Of a DNA stretch of 33,581 bases, positions 17,178-25,992 are shown piece after piece. The stretch's first letter is position 1, and each line of letters opens with the position of its first letter. A program made the translations under genes and the position numbers. Under the pieces are notes generated by a model. It was not told the origin of the DNA. It was given only the letters and a program-made list of their open reading frames with translations, and searched no databases. The DNA is from Nitrospinota bacterium (GTDB lineage: Bacteria > Nitrospinota_A > UBA7883 > JACRGQ01), in the NCBI GenBank assembly GCA_016194375.1, contig JACQBU010000025.1:1-33581 (forward strand), given 5' to 3'.

Positions 17178-18557
17178 TCAGGCCGTCTCGTCCTGCGGTT
17201 TTTTGGGCGCTATCCCGAGTTTTTTTATCTTGTACCATATGCTACGCTCGCTGATGCCCATCTCCTTCGCGGCCCTGTTTTGCCGCCAGCGGTGTCTTTC
17301 CAGCGAGTCGAGCAGTATCTTGCGCTCGAACGCGGCCACGCGCTCGTCCAGGTTCTGGCCCGCGACGGAGGCATCCGGCTCCGGCTCGGCCAAGACGCCG
17401 TCCGAGCGCACCTCGTTTTTGGTTATCGTGTCCGAGTCGGTCACGCCCACGGCGCGTTCGATGACGTTTTCAAGCTCGCGGATGTTGCCGGGCCATGCGC
17501 GTTTTTGCAGGTGTTCCAGCGCGTCAAGGTCGAGCTTTTTCGGCTCGACCCCGTTTTCCTCGCAGTATTTCTTGATGAAGTGCGCGGCGAGGAGGGGGAT
17601 GTCCTCGACCCTTTTCGAAAGGGGCGGCATGTGGATTTGAAACACGTTGAGCCTGTAGAAGAGGTCGGCGCGGAATTTTTTTTCGGCGACTGCCGCCGTG
17701 ATGTCCAAGTTGGTCGCGGCGATCACCCGGATGTCCACCTTTTTAGCCTTTGGGGAGCCGATCCGCTCCACCTCGCGCTCCTGAAGGACCCTGAGCACCT
17801 TCGCCTGGGTGGCCTGCGTCATCTCGCCTATCTCGTCCATGAAGATGGAGCCGCCGTCGGCGAGCTCTAATTTTCCGGCGCGCTGGGCAACGCCCGTGGC
17901 TATGTTCTTCTCTATGCCGAAAAGCTCCGCCTCCAGCATCGACTCGGGTATCGCGGCGCAGTTGACCTTTATGAAGGGGCCCCCGGCGCGGCTCGAGTTG
18001 TAGTGCGCCGCGCGGGCGATTAGCTCCTTGCCGGTTCCGGACTCCCCCGTTATCAATATCGTGGACTTGGTCTTTATCGCCTTGTTGAGCACTGTGAACA
18101 CGTCCTGAAGGGCGCCGGAGCGGCCGATTATGCTGTCGAACTTGTACCTCCGCCCGAGCTCCTCCCTCAGCCTTTCGTTTTCGTCCCTAAGCCGCGCCTG
18201 CTCGGCTATTTTTTCCACCAGGCTGAAGAGCTCGTCCGCCTGCACCGGCTTCGTCAGGTAGTGGTACGCGCCGGACTTGATCGCCTCGATGGCGTCGTTG
18301 ACCTCGCGCGAGGCGGTCAGTATGACCACCGGCAGTTCGGGGCGCTTTTCATGGAACCGCTTCATGAGCTCCATGCCGGTCATGACCGGCATGTAGAAGT
18401 CGATCACCGCCATGTCGGGATTGACGTCGTCAATATTGGCGAGGGCGTCCTGCGGGGAGAGGTGCGGGAAAACGGAGTGCTTTTTTAGGAGCAGAAGCTC
18501 CTCCAACGACTTCAGCACGTTGATGTCGTCGTCGACCGTCAGTATCCTTACGCCCAT
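17178..18557 (-). CDS. Sigma54-type response regulator with atypical GAFTGA loop
   Basis: 459 residues in NtrC-type order. A receiver domain (1-120) has acidic residues at 9-11, phosphoacceptor Asp53 and Lys103. A linker coiled coil follows (about 120-140), then an AAA+ domain (144-370) with Walker A GESGTGKE (171-178) and Walker B FMDEIG (239-244), and a Fis-type helix-turn-helix (about 412-448). The loop that touches sigma54, normally GAFTGA, reads NIATGV (218-223), so the critical phenylalanine is missing. Regulators with an altered loop, such as HupR or TyrR, work without sigma54. The ATG at 18557 has a GGAGA site 9 bases ahead; a GTG at 18593 is less likely. No partner kinase lies in the window. 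The nuo operon starts downstream on the same strand but looks separately promoted. Confidence 0.93.
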   Translation of the reverse strand: MGVRILTVDDDINVLKSLEELLLLKKHSVFPHLSPQDALANIDDVNPDMAVIDFYMPVMTGMELMKRFHEKRPELPVVILTASREVNDAIEAIKSGAYHYLTKPVQADELFSLVEKIAEQARLRDENERLREELGRRYKFDSIIGRSGALQDVFTVLNKAIKTKSTILITGESGTGKELIARAAHYNSSRAGGPFIKVNCAAIPESMLEAELFGIEKNIATGVAQRAGKLELADGGSIFMDEIGEMTQATQAKVLRVLQEREVERIGSPKAKKVDIRVIAATNLDITAAVAEKKFRADLFYRLNVFQIHMPPLSKRVEDIPLLAAHFIKKYCEENGVEPKKLDLDALEHLQKRAWPGNIRELENVIERAVGVTDSDTITKNEVRSDGVLAEPEPDASVAGQNLDERVAAFERKILLDSLERHRWRQNRAAKEMGISERSIWYKIKKLGIAPKKPQDETA

Positions 18558-18636
18558 CGCGGATTCTCCATTTGAGAATACCGAGTATACCACCCGGCGA
18601 ACCCGGTTTGCCGGGCTCCGCCCGAAAAAACGAAGT

Positions 18637-21273
18637 CTACGGCCCCAGCCATTTTATGGAGTCTTCCATCCCCCCCGCGCGGCGCCTTAGCTCCGACTGG
18701 CTGTTGCGGTCCTTCTCCAAAATTTCCGGCGGGGCGTTTTTCACGAAATTTTCGTCCTCGAACTTTTTGTCCAGCGCGGCGAGCTCCTTTTTCACCTTCG
18801 CGAGCTCCTTTTCAATCCGCTCCCTTTCCTTTCCTATGTCTATCAACCCCGCAAGCGGCACGTACACTTCGGAGTGGGCGTGCACGGCGGTTGCGGACTG
18901 CGGCGGCCTTTGGGCGCCGGTCGAAACTTCCAGCGACGCGGCCTTGGAAAGCGCGAGAATGGATTTCTCGTGGGCCCTCACCTTCTCCGCCCCCTGCTCG
19001 TCCCTGGGTTTGACGACCGCCCTCAACGGAACCGAGTGCGGGATGTTTAGCTCCTGCCGGATGGAGCGGACGGAGGAAATTATTTCCATCACCGTCTCCA
19101 TCTCCCCCTCGGCCTCGGCGTCGACGAATTTGGCGTCCGGCTTCGGGTAGTCGGCGATCATCAGCGATTCGCCGTGGCCGGGAAGCTTGTGGTAGATCTC
19201 CTCCGTTACGAATGGCATTATCGGGTGTAAAAGCCTCAGCACGTTGTCCAGCAGATGGACCAGCACGGCGCGCGCCGTTTCCGCGTCCCCGTTGGCGAGG
19301 CGCGGCTTGGCGAGCTCTATGTACCAGTCGCACAGTTCCCCCCACGTGAAGGAGTAAAGCGCGTTCGCAAGGTCGTTGAACCGGAAATTTTCGAGCGCGT
19401 CCTGCGCCTGCGTTATCGTTTTTTGCAACCTGCTTAATATCCACCTGTCCGCGACGGTCAGCTTCAGCTTTGTTACGTCCGCCCCCCCCTTGTAGTCGCC
19501 GACGTTCATCAGGACGAAGCGGGACGCGTTCCAAAGCTTGTTCACGAAGTTCCTGTACCCCTCTATCCTCTTCTCCGAAAGGCGGGCGTCGCGCCCCTGC
19601 GACTCCATGGCGCAGACGGCGAACCGCAGGGAGTCCGTGCCGAACTGCATCATCAGCGTAAGGGGGTCCACGACGTTTCCCTTGGACTTGCTCATCTTCT
19701 TCCCCTCGGCGTCCCTGACGAGGGCGTGTATGTAAACCTTCCTAAAGGGAGGTTCGCCGGTGAACTTGAGCCCCATCATTATCATGCGGGCCACCCAGAA
19801 GAAAATTATGTCCAGCCCCGTAACCAACACGGAAGTCGGGTAAAAAGTCTTGAGCGCCCTCGTCTCCTCCGGCCAGCCGAGCGTGGAAAACGGCCAGAGC
19901 GCCGACGAAAACCAGGTGTCCAGCACGTCGTCTTCCTGCGCTATGTTTTTCCCTTTGCACTTTGCGCACTCCGTCGCGTCCGTGCGCGAGACCGTTATGT
20001 GGCCGCAGTCGGCGCAATGCCAGGCGGGTATGCGGTGCCCCCACCACAGCTGTCTGCTTATGCACCAGTCGCGTATGTTGCGCATCCACTCGAAATATGT
20101 GTTCTCCCAGCTCTTGGGGACGAACTCGACGTCGCCCCTTTCGACCGCCCTTATCGCCGCCTCCGCGAGCGGGGCCGTCTTCACGAACCACTGCATCCCC
20201 AGGCTCGGCTCCACCGTCGTCTTGCACCTGTAGCATTCCCCGACGGCGTTTTTATGGGCGCGGGCCTCAACGAGGAAACCCTGCTCCTTCAAGTCCTCCA
20301 CGATCATTTTCCGGCATTCCTCTCGCGACTTGCCGGCGTACCTTTCCGGGACGTTCTCCATCCTGCCGTTTTTGTCTATTACGGTCATGGCTGGAAGGCC
20401 GTGCCTTTTCCCCACCTCGTAGTCGTTCGCGTCGTGTGCCGGCGTGATTTTCAACGCGCCGGTGCCGAAATCCATCGCGACGTAAGAGTCGGCGACGACG
20501 GGTATCTCCCTCCCCGCGATCGGGAGAATCACCGTCTTGCCGACGAACGCCCTGTATCGGTCGTCCTCCGGGTTGACCGCGACCGCCGCGTCCCCGAGCA
20601 TCGTTTCCGGCCTCGTGGTGGCCACGACGAGCCTGCCCTCGCCCCCCTTCACGGGGTAGGCTATTTCATAAAGGTGGGAGTTCCTCTCCGAGTATTCCAC
20701 CTCGATGTCCGACAGCGCGGTGTGGCACCGCGGGCACCAGTTCGTGATGTAATTCGCGCGGTATACGAGCCCCTCCTCGTAAAGGCGGACGAAAACCTCG
20801 CGCACGGCCCTTGAAAGCCCCTCGTCCATGGTGAACCTCGCCCGGTCCCAGTCGCACGACGCGCCCAGCTCCTTTAGCTGGCCGATTATTTTGCCGCCGT
20901 ACTCCTCCTTCCATTTCCAGGCGCGCTCGAGGAATTTTTCGCGCCCGAGCGCGTGCCTGTCCAGCCCCTCTTTTTTTAGTTCCCGCTCGACGACGTTTTG
21001 GGTGGCGATTCCGGCGTGGTCCGTCCCGGGCATCCAAAGCACGTTGAACCCAGACATCCGGCGGTGGCGCACGAGAATGTCCTGCAGGGTGTTGTCCAGC
21101 GCGTGCCCCACGTGGAGGGAGCCGGTGACGTTCGGCGGGGGTATGACGATGCAAAACGGAGGGCGCGCGTCGGCGTCCTTGGCCTTGAAATACCCCTTTT
21201 CCAGCCAGTAGTCGTACCAGCGTTTGCCGACCTCGGCCGGGTCGTAACGGGTGCTCAGCTCGGTTTCATTCAT
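18637..21273 (-). CDS. valS: Valyl-tRNA synthetase
   Basis: 878 residues, class Ia synthetase that charges tRNA-Val. Motifs: the HIGH-type GSLHVGHA near residues 51-58, the Rossmann region LWMPGTDHAGIATQ, the editing domain with TTRPETMLGDAAVAV, a cysteine pair region near HCADCGH and CAKCKG that probably binds zinc, KKMSKSKGN for ATP, and a C-terminal coiled coil (about the last 65 residues) as in other ValRS. The ATG at 21273 gives MNETELSTRYDP. The length is somewhat shorter than E. coli ValS but normal for many bacteria. It lies 79 bases upstream of the response regulator start on the same strand and may be co-transcribed with it. Confidence 0.98.
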   Translation of the reverse strand: MNETELSTRYDPAEVGKRWYDYWLEKGYFKAKDADARPPFCIVIPPPNVTGSLHVGHALDNTLQDILVRHRRMSGFNVLWMPGTDHAGIATQNVVERELKKEGLDRHALGREKFLERAWKWKEEYGGKIIGQLKELGASCDWDRARFTMDEGLSRAVREVFVRLYEEGLVYRANYITNWCPRCHTALSDIEVEYSERNSHLYEIAYPVKGGEGRLVVATTRPETMLGDAAVAVNPEDDRYRAFVGKTVILPIAGREIPVVADSYVAMDFGTGALKITPAHDANDYEVGKRHGLPAMTVIDKNGRMENVPERYAGKSREECRKMIVEDLKEQGFLVEARAHKNAVGECYRCKTTVEPSLGMQWFVKTAPLAEAAIRAVERGDVEFVPKSWENTYFEWMRNIRDWCISRQLWWGHRIPAWHCADCGHITVSRTDATECAKCKGKNIAQEDDVLDTWFSSALWPFSTLGWPEETRALKTFYPTSVLVTGLDIIFFWVARMIMMGLKFTGEPPFRKVYIHALVRDAEGKKMSKSKGNVVDPLTLMMQFGTDSLRFAVCAMESQGRDARLSEKRIEGYRNFVNKLWNASRFVLMNVGDYKGGADVTKLKLTVADRWILSRLQKTITQAQDALENFRFNDLANALYSFTWGELCDWYIELAKPRLANGDAETARAVLVHLLDNVLRLLHPIMPFVTEEIYHKLPGHGESLMIADYPKPDAKFVDAEAEGEMETVMEIISSVRSIRQELNIPHSVPLRAVVKPRDEQGAEKVRAHEKSILALSKAASLEVSTGAQRPPQSATAVHAHSEVYVPLAGLIDIGKERERIEKELAKVKKELAALDKKFEDENFVKNAPPEILEKDRNSQSELRRRAGGMEDSIKWLGP

Positions 21274-21287
21274 ATGATTCCCCGGCG

Positions 21288-21293
21288 ATTATA
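21288..21293 (-). promoter_or_regulatory. Possible -10 box of valS
   Basis: The minus strand has TATAAT preceded by ATG, within an AT-richer patch, 15 bases before the valS ATG. The matching -35 region (CTTATA at 17 bases) is poor. If used, the leader would be only about 8 bases. A GGGGA site follows the box. No T-box or other leader structure is visible. Confidence 0.35.
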
Positions 21294-21379
21294 CATTGAA
21301 AAATCCGGAATATAAGACGGTTCGGAAATCATGCGGGTGAATTGGGACGGAAGCGCCTCCGGGAATAGCGGGAGACGGA

Positions 21380-22357
21380 TTAGTTTGCCTTCCCCCCCTT
21401 GATCCGCTCAATGGCTGTTTTGATCATCTGCTCGGCGATTTTCGGGGTTATCTGCAGGGTGGCCTTTTCCATTATTTCGAGCATTTTCGGCGTCGCCTTG
21501 CCGATGCCTTCGGCCATTATTTTGCCAATCTCTTCGCGGAACACCTTTTCGAACCGGGCCTCCATCCCGCCCCCTACCTGGTCGCGAATCGCCTCGGACG
21601 CCACCTCGCGGAATATTTCCGGCGCGCGCCTGGCCATGAACTCCCGCACCTCCTCCTCGGCCAATTCTTGAAAAATTCGCCCAAGCTCGGCGAATCCGAC
21701 GGTAGGCGCGGAGCGTTCGGACGCGGAAGGCCTCTCGGCTACCGGCGCCGGAGCGGCGACCTCGGAATCCGATGCCCGCCTGCCACGCCTTTCATCGGAC
21801 GCGGGGGAAACTCCTACGTCCAAATCCCGCAGGTCCAAATTGTCCAGGTTCAACTCCAGGTCGTCCGCCTGTCCGACGGGGGTCTCGGAGCCTATTGCGA
21901 CGACCTCCATGTCGTCCTCTTCCTTGGCCTGTTCGTCCGACGCCTTTGGCTTTAATAGCTCCAGCATGGCCGGTTTTTCGGCGGCCCCGGCGTTTTCGGC
22001 GAGTTTGCGTATGGTCGCCAACAACTCCCCCGATTTGAACGGCTTCGTGATGTGCGACGCGGCGCCCGCTTCCTCCCCCTTTTTGTCGTCGTATTCCTCC
22101 ATCTCGCCGGTTATGAGCACGACGGGGATGTGGGCGGTGCCTGCGTCGGCCTTCACCTTCCTGCACAGGCTGAAACCGTCAACCCCCGGCATGTGGACGT
22201 CCGCAACGATGACGTCCGGCCTCTCCCTCTTGGCCGCGTCGAACGCCGACTCGCCGTCCCCGGCTATCGTAAGCGCCACGTTTTCGTGCTCAAGGGCGAG
22301 TTGAACCACCCTTTGCATAGTCGCGGAGTCGTCCGCGAAAAGGAGTTTTATTCCCAC
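21380..22357 (-). CDS. Response regulator with acidic linker and helical C-terminal tail
   Basis: 325 residues from GTG 22357 (AAAGGCGG upstream). Residues 1-122 are a CheY-like receiver with Asp9-Asp10, phosphoacceptor Asp53 (IVADVHMPG), the LITG threonine and the ITKPFK lysine. A low-complexity linker rich in Asp, Glu, Ala and Pro (about 130-230) follows. The last 95 residues are predicted helical, with repeated short patterns of the type EEIGKIMAEGIGK and AEQMIKTAIERIK. There is no DNA-binding or enzymatic output domain. Receiver-linker-helix proteins of this type occur in Deltaproteobacteria-like genomes; their role is not known to me. It is divergent from lipA across a palindromic promoter element and lies upstream of valS. 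Confidence 0.85.
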   Translation of the reverse strand: MGIKLLFADDSATMQRVVQLALEHENVALTIAGDGESAFDAAKRERPDVIVADVHMPGVDGFSLCRKVKADAGTAHIPVVLITGEMEEYDDKKGEEAGAASHITKPFKSGELLATIRKLAENAGAAEKPAMLELLKPKASDEQAKEEDDMEVVAIGSETPVGQADDLELNLDNLDLRDLDVGVSPASDERRGRRASDSEVAAPAPVAERPSASERSAPTVGFAELGRIFQELAEEEVREFMARRAPEIFREVASEAIRDQVGGGMEARFEKVFREEIGKIMAEGIGKATPKMLEIMEKATLQITPKIAEQMIKTAIERIKGGKAN

Positions 22358-22381
22358 GAAAAACCGCCTTTCATATCGGCA

Positions 22382-22422
22382 AGTATAACCCGCTTTGTCG
22401 CGCGGACAAAGCGGGTTAGAAT
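22382..22422. promoter_or_regulatory. Palindromic bidirectional promoter between response regulator and lipA
   Basis: A perfect 13-base inverted repeat, AACCCGCTTTGTC (22387-22399) and GACAAAGCGGGTT (22405-22417), is separated by GCGCG. It carries promoter boxes in both directions. On the plus strand TTGTCG (22395-22400) is 16 bases from TAGAAT (22417-22422), toward lipA. On the minus strand TTGTCC (22404-22409) is 16 bases from TATACT (22382-22387), toward the response regulator. A closely similar element lies at 31163-31203. The palindrome may also serve as an operator. Confidence 0.6.
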
Positions 22423-22502
22423 CCCTGCGTGAACGGAACGAGCGACGAAAAGACGGCTGGAAAAAACCCGGCGGCGGTTTGCATCGAAACGGAAACAACC
22501 CG

Positions 22503-23366
22503 ATGACGCACCGCGGCGCGACAAACAATCTCGCCGGCAAACGTAAACCCGAATGGCTGAGGAAAAAGGTGGTCTTTCGCGCGTCCGACCCCGTCAAGAA
22601 CGAGCTCAGGAAAAAGCGGCTCAACACGGTCTGCGAATCTGCCAGATGCCCCAACATGGGGGAGTGCTTTTCCCGCAACACCGCCACGTTCATGATATTG
22701 GGGGACGTCTGCACCCGCAACTGCCCCTTCTGCGCCGTTAAAACGGGAAAGCCCGCGCTCCCCGACCCGGCGGAGCCAGAAAAAGTGGCGGAAATGGCCC
22801 GGAGCATGGGGCTGGCCCACGTGGTGATAACCTCGGTCACCCGGGACGACCTTCCCGACGGTGGCGCGGGGCAGTTCGCCGCCACGGTGAGGGCCGTTAG
22901 GGAAAAGAACCCCGGCGGCAGGATAGAACTGCTCGTCCCGGACTTCGACGGCGACAATCGGCTGTTGGACGTCGTGCTTGGGGAAAAGCCGGACGTGCTA
23001 AACCACAACGTCGAGACCGTCCCCTCGCTTTACCCTCGCGTGAGGCCGCGGGGGGACTTCAAAAGGTCCCTTGGCGTGTTAAATTATGCGGCGGTATGCG
23101 GCTTCGCCGTCAAATCTGGTATCATGGTTGGCCTTGGCGAAACCGAGGAGGAACTGTTGCCTACGATGAGGCAGATCAGGGCCGCCGGCGCCGGGGCGCT
23201 GACGGTGGGGCAGTACCTGGCGCCGTCGCGCAACCACGCGCCGGTTTTTAAACACCACACGGAGGAGTTTTTTGAGATGATTTCCAGGGCCGCTTATGAA
23301 ATCGGCTTCGAGAAGGTGGCCGCCGGGCCTTTCGTGCGAAGCTCGTACATGGCGGACAGGCTGTGA
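22503..23366 (+). CDS. lipA: Lipoyl synthase
   Basis: 287 residues. LipA inserts two sulfur atoms into the octanoyl group on lipoyl-carrier domains, using radical SAM chemistry. Both clusters are visible: the auxiliary [4Fe-4S] motif Cys44-Cys49-Cys55 ([12 protein letters not shown]) and the radical SAM motif Cys70-74-77 (CTRNCPFC). The C-terminal RSSY motif (279-282), whose serine completes the auxiliary cluster, is present. The chosen ATG has only a weak ribosome site; an in-frame TTG at 22479 is possible. The gene overlaps alaC by 4 bases (GTGA). No lipB is in the window, so the octanoyl donor must come from elsewhere. Confidence 0.97.
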   Translation: MTHRGATNNLAGKRKPEWLRKKVVFRASDPVKNELRKKRLNTVCESARCPNMGECFSRNTATFMILGDVCTRNCPFCAVKTGKPALPDPAEPEKVAEMARSMGLAHVVITSVTRDDLPDGGAGQFAATVRAVREKNPGGRIELLVPDFDGDNRLLDVVLGEKPDVLNHNVETVPSLYPRVRPRGDFKRSLGVLNYAAVCGFAVKSGIMVGLGETEEELLPTMRQIRAAGAGALTVGQYLAPSRNHAPVFKHHTEEFFEMISRAAYEIGFEKVAAGPFVRSSYMADRL

Positions 23367-24538
23367 ACTTCTCGTTTCCGAGGATAAAACGGCTCCCGCC
23401 GTACATGCTGGCCGAGGTCACGCGCCTCAAGACCGAGGCGCGCCAGCGCGGCGAGGACATCATAGACTTCGGGATGGGGAACCCGGACCAGCCCACGCCG
23501 GACTTCATCGTCCAAAAAATGCTCGAGGCCACCCAAAAGTCGCAGAACCACCGCTATTCCGCCTCCAAGGGGATTAAAAAACTCCGCGTCGCCATCGCCG
23601 ACTGGTACAAGCGGCGGTACGACGTGGACCTGAACCCCGACACGGAAACGGTCGTCACCATCGGCTCGAAGGAGGGAATATCGCACCTTGCGCTGGCGGT
23701 CTTCGGGCCGGGCGACAACGTGCTGGTCCCCACGCCCACGTATTCCATCCACACCTACGCGGTGGTGATAGCGAACGCGGACGTGATAAGCGTGCCGCTT
23801 ACCGGCGACAAGGACTTTTTCGAGAGCGCGCTGGAGGCGTACAACAGGACCTGGCCGAGGCCCAAGGGGCTGGTGATAAACTTCCCCCACAACCCGACGA
23901 CCGCCTGCGTGGACCAGGGGTTCTTCGAGAAAGTGGTGGATTTCGCGAAGAAAAACGAGGTCATGATCATCCACGACATCGCATACGCGGACATAGTGTT
24001 CGACGGATACAAGGCGCCGAGCTTCCTCGCGACGCCCGGCGCGAAGGAGGTGGGCGTGGAGATTTTCACCCTCTCCAAAAGCTACAACATGCCCGGCTGG
24101 CGCGTGGGGTTCGTCTGCGGCAACAAGGAGATGGTGCAGGCGCTCACGCACCTCAAGGGGTACCTGGACTACGGGATGTTCCAGCCGATACAAATAGCGA
24201 GCATAATCGCCCTCAACAGCGGCGACTCCGTGGCGCGCGAGATAGCGGAGGGTTACAAGTCCCGAAGGGACGCGCTCGTGGACGGCCTCAACCGCATAGG
24301 CTGGCACGTCGAGAAGCCAAAGGCCACGATGTTCGTCTGGGCGCGGATACCGGAAAAATTCCGGGGCATGGGTTCCATCGAGTTCAGCAAACTGCTGTTA
24401 AAGGAGGCCAAGGTCGCGGTCTCCCCCGGCATCGGGTTCGGCAGGGAGGGGGACGACCACGTGCGGTTCGCGCTGGTGGAGAACGAACACCGGACAAGAC
24501 AGGCGGTCAGGGGCATAAAAACGGTCATAGGCTCGTAA
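23363..24538 (+). CDS. alaC: Alanine transaminase, AlaC type
   Basis: 391 residues, fold-type I PLP aminotransferase. The pattern [12 protein letters not shown] near residue 35, the NFPHNPT motif with its Asn near 178, the Asp/Tyr pair in [13 protein letters not shown], and the PLP lysine Lys239 ([12 protein letters not shown]) are all in place. The C-terminal [28 protein letters not shown] is close to E. coli AlaC, which makes alanine from pyruvate and glutamate. The start GTG overlaps the lipA stop. It precedes hom, an order I recall from Deltaproteobacteria. An LL-diaminopimelate aminotransferase role is possible for relatives but less supported. Confidence 0.9.
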   Translation: MNFSFPRIKRLPPYMLAEVTRLKTEARQRGEDIIDFGMGNPDQPTPDFIVQKMLEATQKSQNHRYSASKGIKKLRVAIADWYKRRYDVDLNPDTETVVTIGSKEGISHLALAVFGPGDNVLVPTPTYSIHTYAVVIANADVISVPLTGDKDFFESALEAYNRTWPRPKGLVINFPHNPTTACVDQGFFEKVVDFAKKNEVMIIHDIAYADIVFDGYKAPSFLATPGAKEVGVEIFTLSKSYNMPGWRVGFVCGNKEMVQALTHLKGYLDYGMFQPIQIASIIALNSGDSVAREIAEGYKSRRDALVDGLNRIGWHVEKPKATMFVWARIPEKFRGMGSIEFSKLLLKEAKVAVSPGIGFGREGDDHVRFALVENEHRTRQAVRGIKTVIGS

Positions 24539-24581
24539 ACAAGTCGCCGCGGACGAGCGGCGCGCGACGGGGAAAAGTTAT

Positions 24582-25883
24582 TTGAAAAAGATAGGCGTGG
24601 GGCTTCTGGGGTGCGGAGTGGTCGGCGAGGCCGTCTACCGCCGTCTGACCGAGGGCGCGGCCGTCATCTCCGCAAAGTGCGGGGCCGTAATTAAGGTCGA
24701 AAAAATCGCCGTTAGGAACCCGGCAAAAAGCAGGGGGAAAATCCCCTCGCGCCTTTTCACGAGAAAATGGAGGGACGTCGTCGCCGCCCCGGAGGTCGAC
24801 GTCGTGGTCGAGCTAATCGGCGGAGAGGACGAGGCCTACGCCGCCGTAACGGAATCCATCAGGCAAAAAAAACACGTCATAACCGCCAACAAACTTCTTC
24901 TCGCCAAGAAGGGGGAGGAGATTTTCAGGCAGGCGCGCAAGGCCGGCGTGAACGTCGGATTCGAGGCCAGCGTCGCCGGCGCCGTTCCGGTAATCCGCAC
25001 GATCAGGGAGGCGGTGGCCTCCGGAACCATAAAGTCCGTCTTTGGGATTATCAACGGCACGTCCAACTACATACTGACCGACATGATGGAAAACGGGGCG
25101 TCGTTCCGCGACGCCCTGAGCGAGGCCCAGCGGCTCGGTTACGCCGAGGCGGACCCGACGTTCGACGTGGCTGGGATAGACGCGGCGCACAAGCTCGCGA
25201 TTCTGGCGAACCTTGCATTCGGAACACCGGTGAAGCTCAGGGACATTTACGTGGAGGGGATAGCCATGCTCTCCCCCGACGACTTTCTTTTCGCGCGACA
25301 GTTCGGCAGGGTCATCAAACTCCTTGCGGTGGCGAGAAACGACGGCGGCAAACTGGACGTCAGGGTGCATCCGGCCATGGTCGCCGCCAACAGGCAGATA
25401 GCCCGCGTGGACGGAGTGACCAACGCCGTGGAGCTGGAAGTCTCGGACGCCGGACGGTTCATGCTGATCGGTCCCGGCGCGGGCGGCGACGCGACGGCCA
25501 GCGCCGTGATTGCGGATATTGTGGACACCGCCAGGGACATCGTGCGCGGCTCCGTCGGAAGAATGACCCCGACAGGGTTTCTGCCGGACTCGAGGAAACC
25601 GATGCCGCTCAAGCCGATGGACTCCATCAAAAGCGGGTACTACCTGCGGTTCACGGTCGACGACAAGCCCGGGGTGCTCGCAAAAATGGCCGGCGTCCTG
25701 GGCGCCAAGGGAATTAGCATAGACTCGGTCATCCAAAAGGGGAGGTCCGGCGGCCCCGTTCCTTTGGTAATCCTAACGCACGAGGCGACGGAAAAAAACG
25801 TGCGCGCCGCGATAAAATCCATAGACCGGCTCCCCTCCACCCGGGCGAAGACCATGTTGATACGCCTGGAAGACGGCCGCTAA
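24582..25883 (+). CDS. hom: Homoserine dehydrogenase with ACT domain
   Basis: 433 residues, the standard length. It reduces aspartate semialdehyde to homoserine for threonine and methionine synthesis. The N-terminal NAD(P) motif GLLGCGVVGEAV (7-18), the catalytic-domain patterns VGFEASVAGAVPVI and INGTSNYILTDM, and the region AEADPTFDVAGIDAAHKLAILA are clear. Residues about 350-433 form an ACT domain (YYLRFTVDDKPGVLAKMAGVL), which usually mediates threonine feedback. The TTG start at 24582 is supported by a GGGGAAAAG site. It lies 43 bases after alaC and is the last gene of the lipA-alaC-hom run. Confidence 0.96.
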   Translation: MKKIGVGLLGCGVVGEAVYRRLTEGAAVISAKCGAVIKVEKIAVRNPAKSRGKIPSRLFTRKWRDVVAAPEVDVVVELIGGEDEAYAAVTESIRQKKHVITANKLLLAKKGEEIFRQARKAGVNVGFEASVAGAVPVIRTIREAVASGTIKSVFGIINGTSNYILTDMMENGASFRDALSEAQRLGYAEADPTFDVAGIDAAHKLAILANLAFGTPVKLRDIYVEGIAMLSPDDFLFARQFGRVIKLLAVARNDGGKLDVRVHPAMVAANRQIARVDGVTNAVELEVSDAGRFMLIGPGAGGDATASAVIADIVDTARDIVRGSVGRMTPTGFLPDSRKPMPLKPMDSIKSGYYLRFTVDDKPGVLAKMAGVLGAKGISIDSVIQKGRSGGPVPLVILTHEATEKNVRAAIKSIDRLPSTRAKTMLIRLEDGR

Positions 25884-25910
25884 AAAGGGCGGAACTCCGG
25901 AAGGAAAAAG

Positions 25911-25939
25911 TCTGGATCCCCGTTTTCACGGGGATGACA
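25911..25939. repeat. Interspersed palindromic repeat (dRS3/REP-like)
   Basis: An 8-base stem, ATCCCCGT (25916-25923) and ACGGGGAT (25928-25935), with loop TTTC is flanked by TCTGG and GACA. This matches the widespread short repeat found between genes in many bacteria whose translation gives the well-known spurious peptide VIPVKTGIQ. It sits between the convergent hom and HxlR genes, where the hairpin could also act as a terminator. No second copy was seen in the window. Confidence 0.7.
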
Positions 25940-25992
25940 AGCAAGGGGACGGGGACGACGATGGCGGCGTATCCATGAAAAGTTGGAACGCC

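Noticed and set aside
18558-18593. GTG start at 18593 for the sigma54-type regulator
   Set aside because: The ATG at 18557 has a GGAGA site at good distance and starts directly at the receiver-domain strand MGVRILTVDDD.
24813-25736. 307-residue minus-strand frame opposite hom
   Set aside because: It is a His/Arg/Val-rich antisense shadow with no recognisable motif. hom on the plus strand is complete.
25729-25944. Minus-strand frame starting with the peptide VIPVKTGIQ
   Set aside because: This peptide is the known translation product of the interspersed palindromic repeat. The rest runs antisense to hom.
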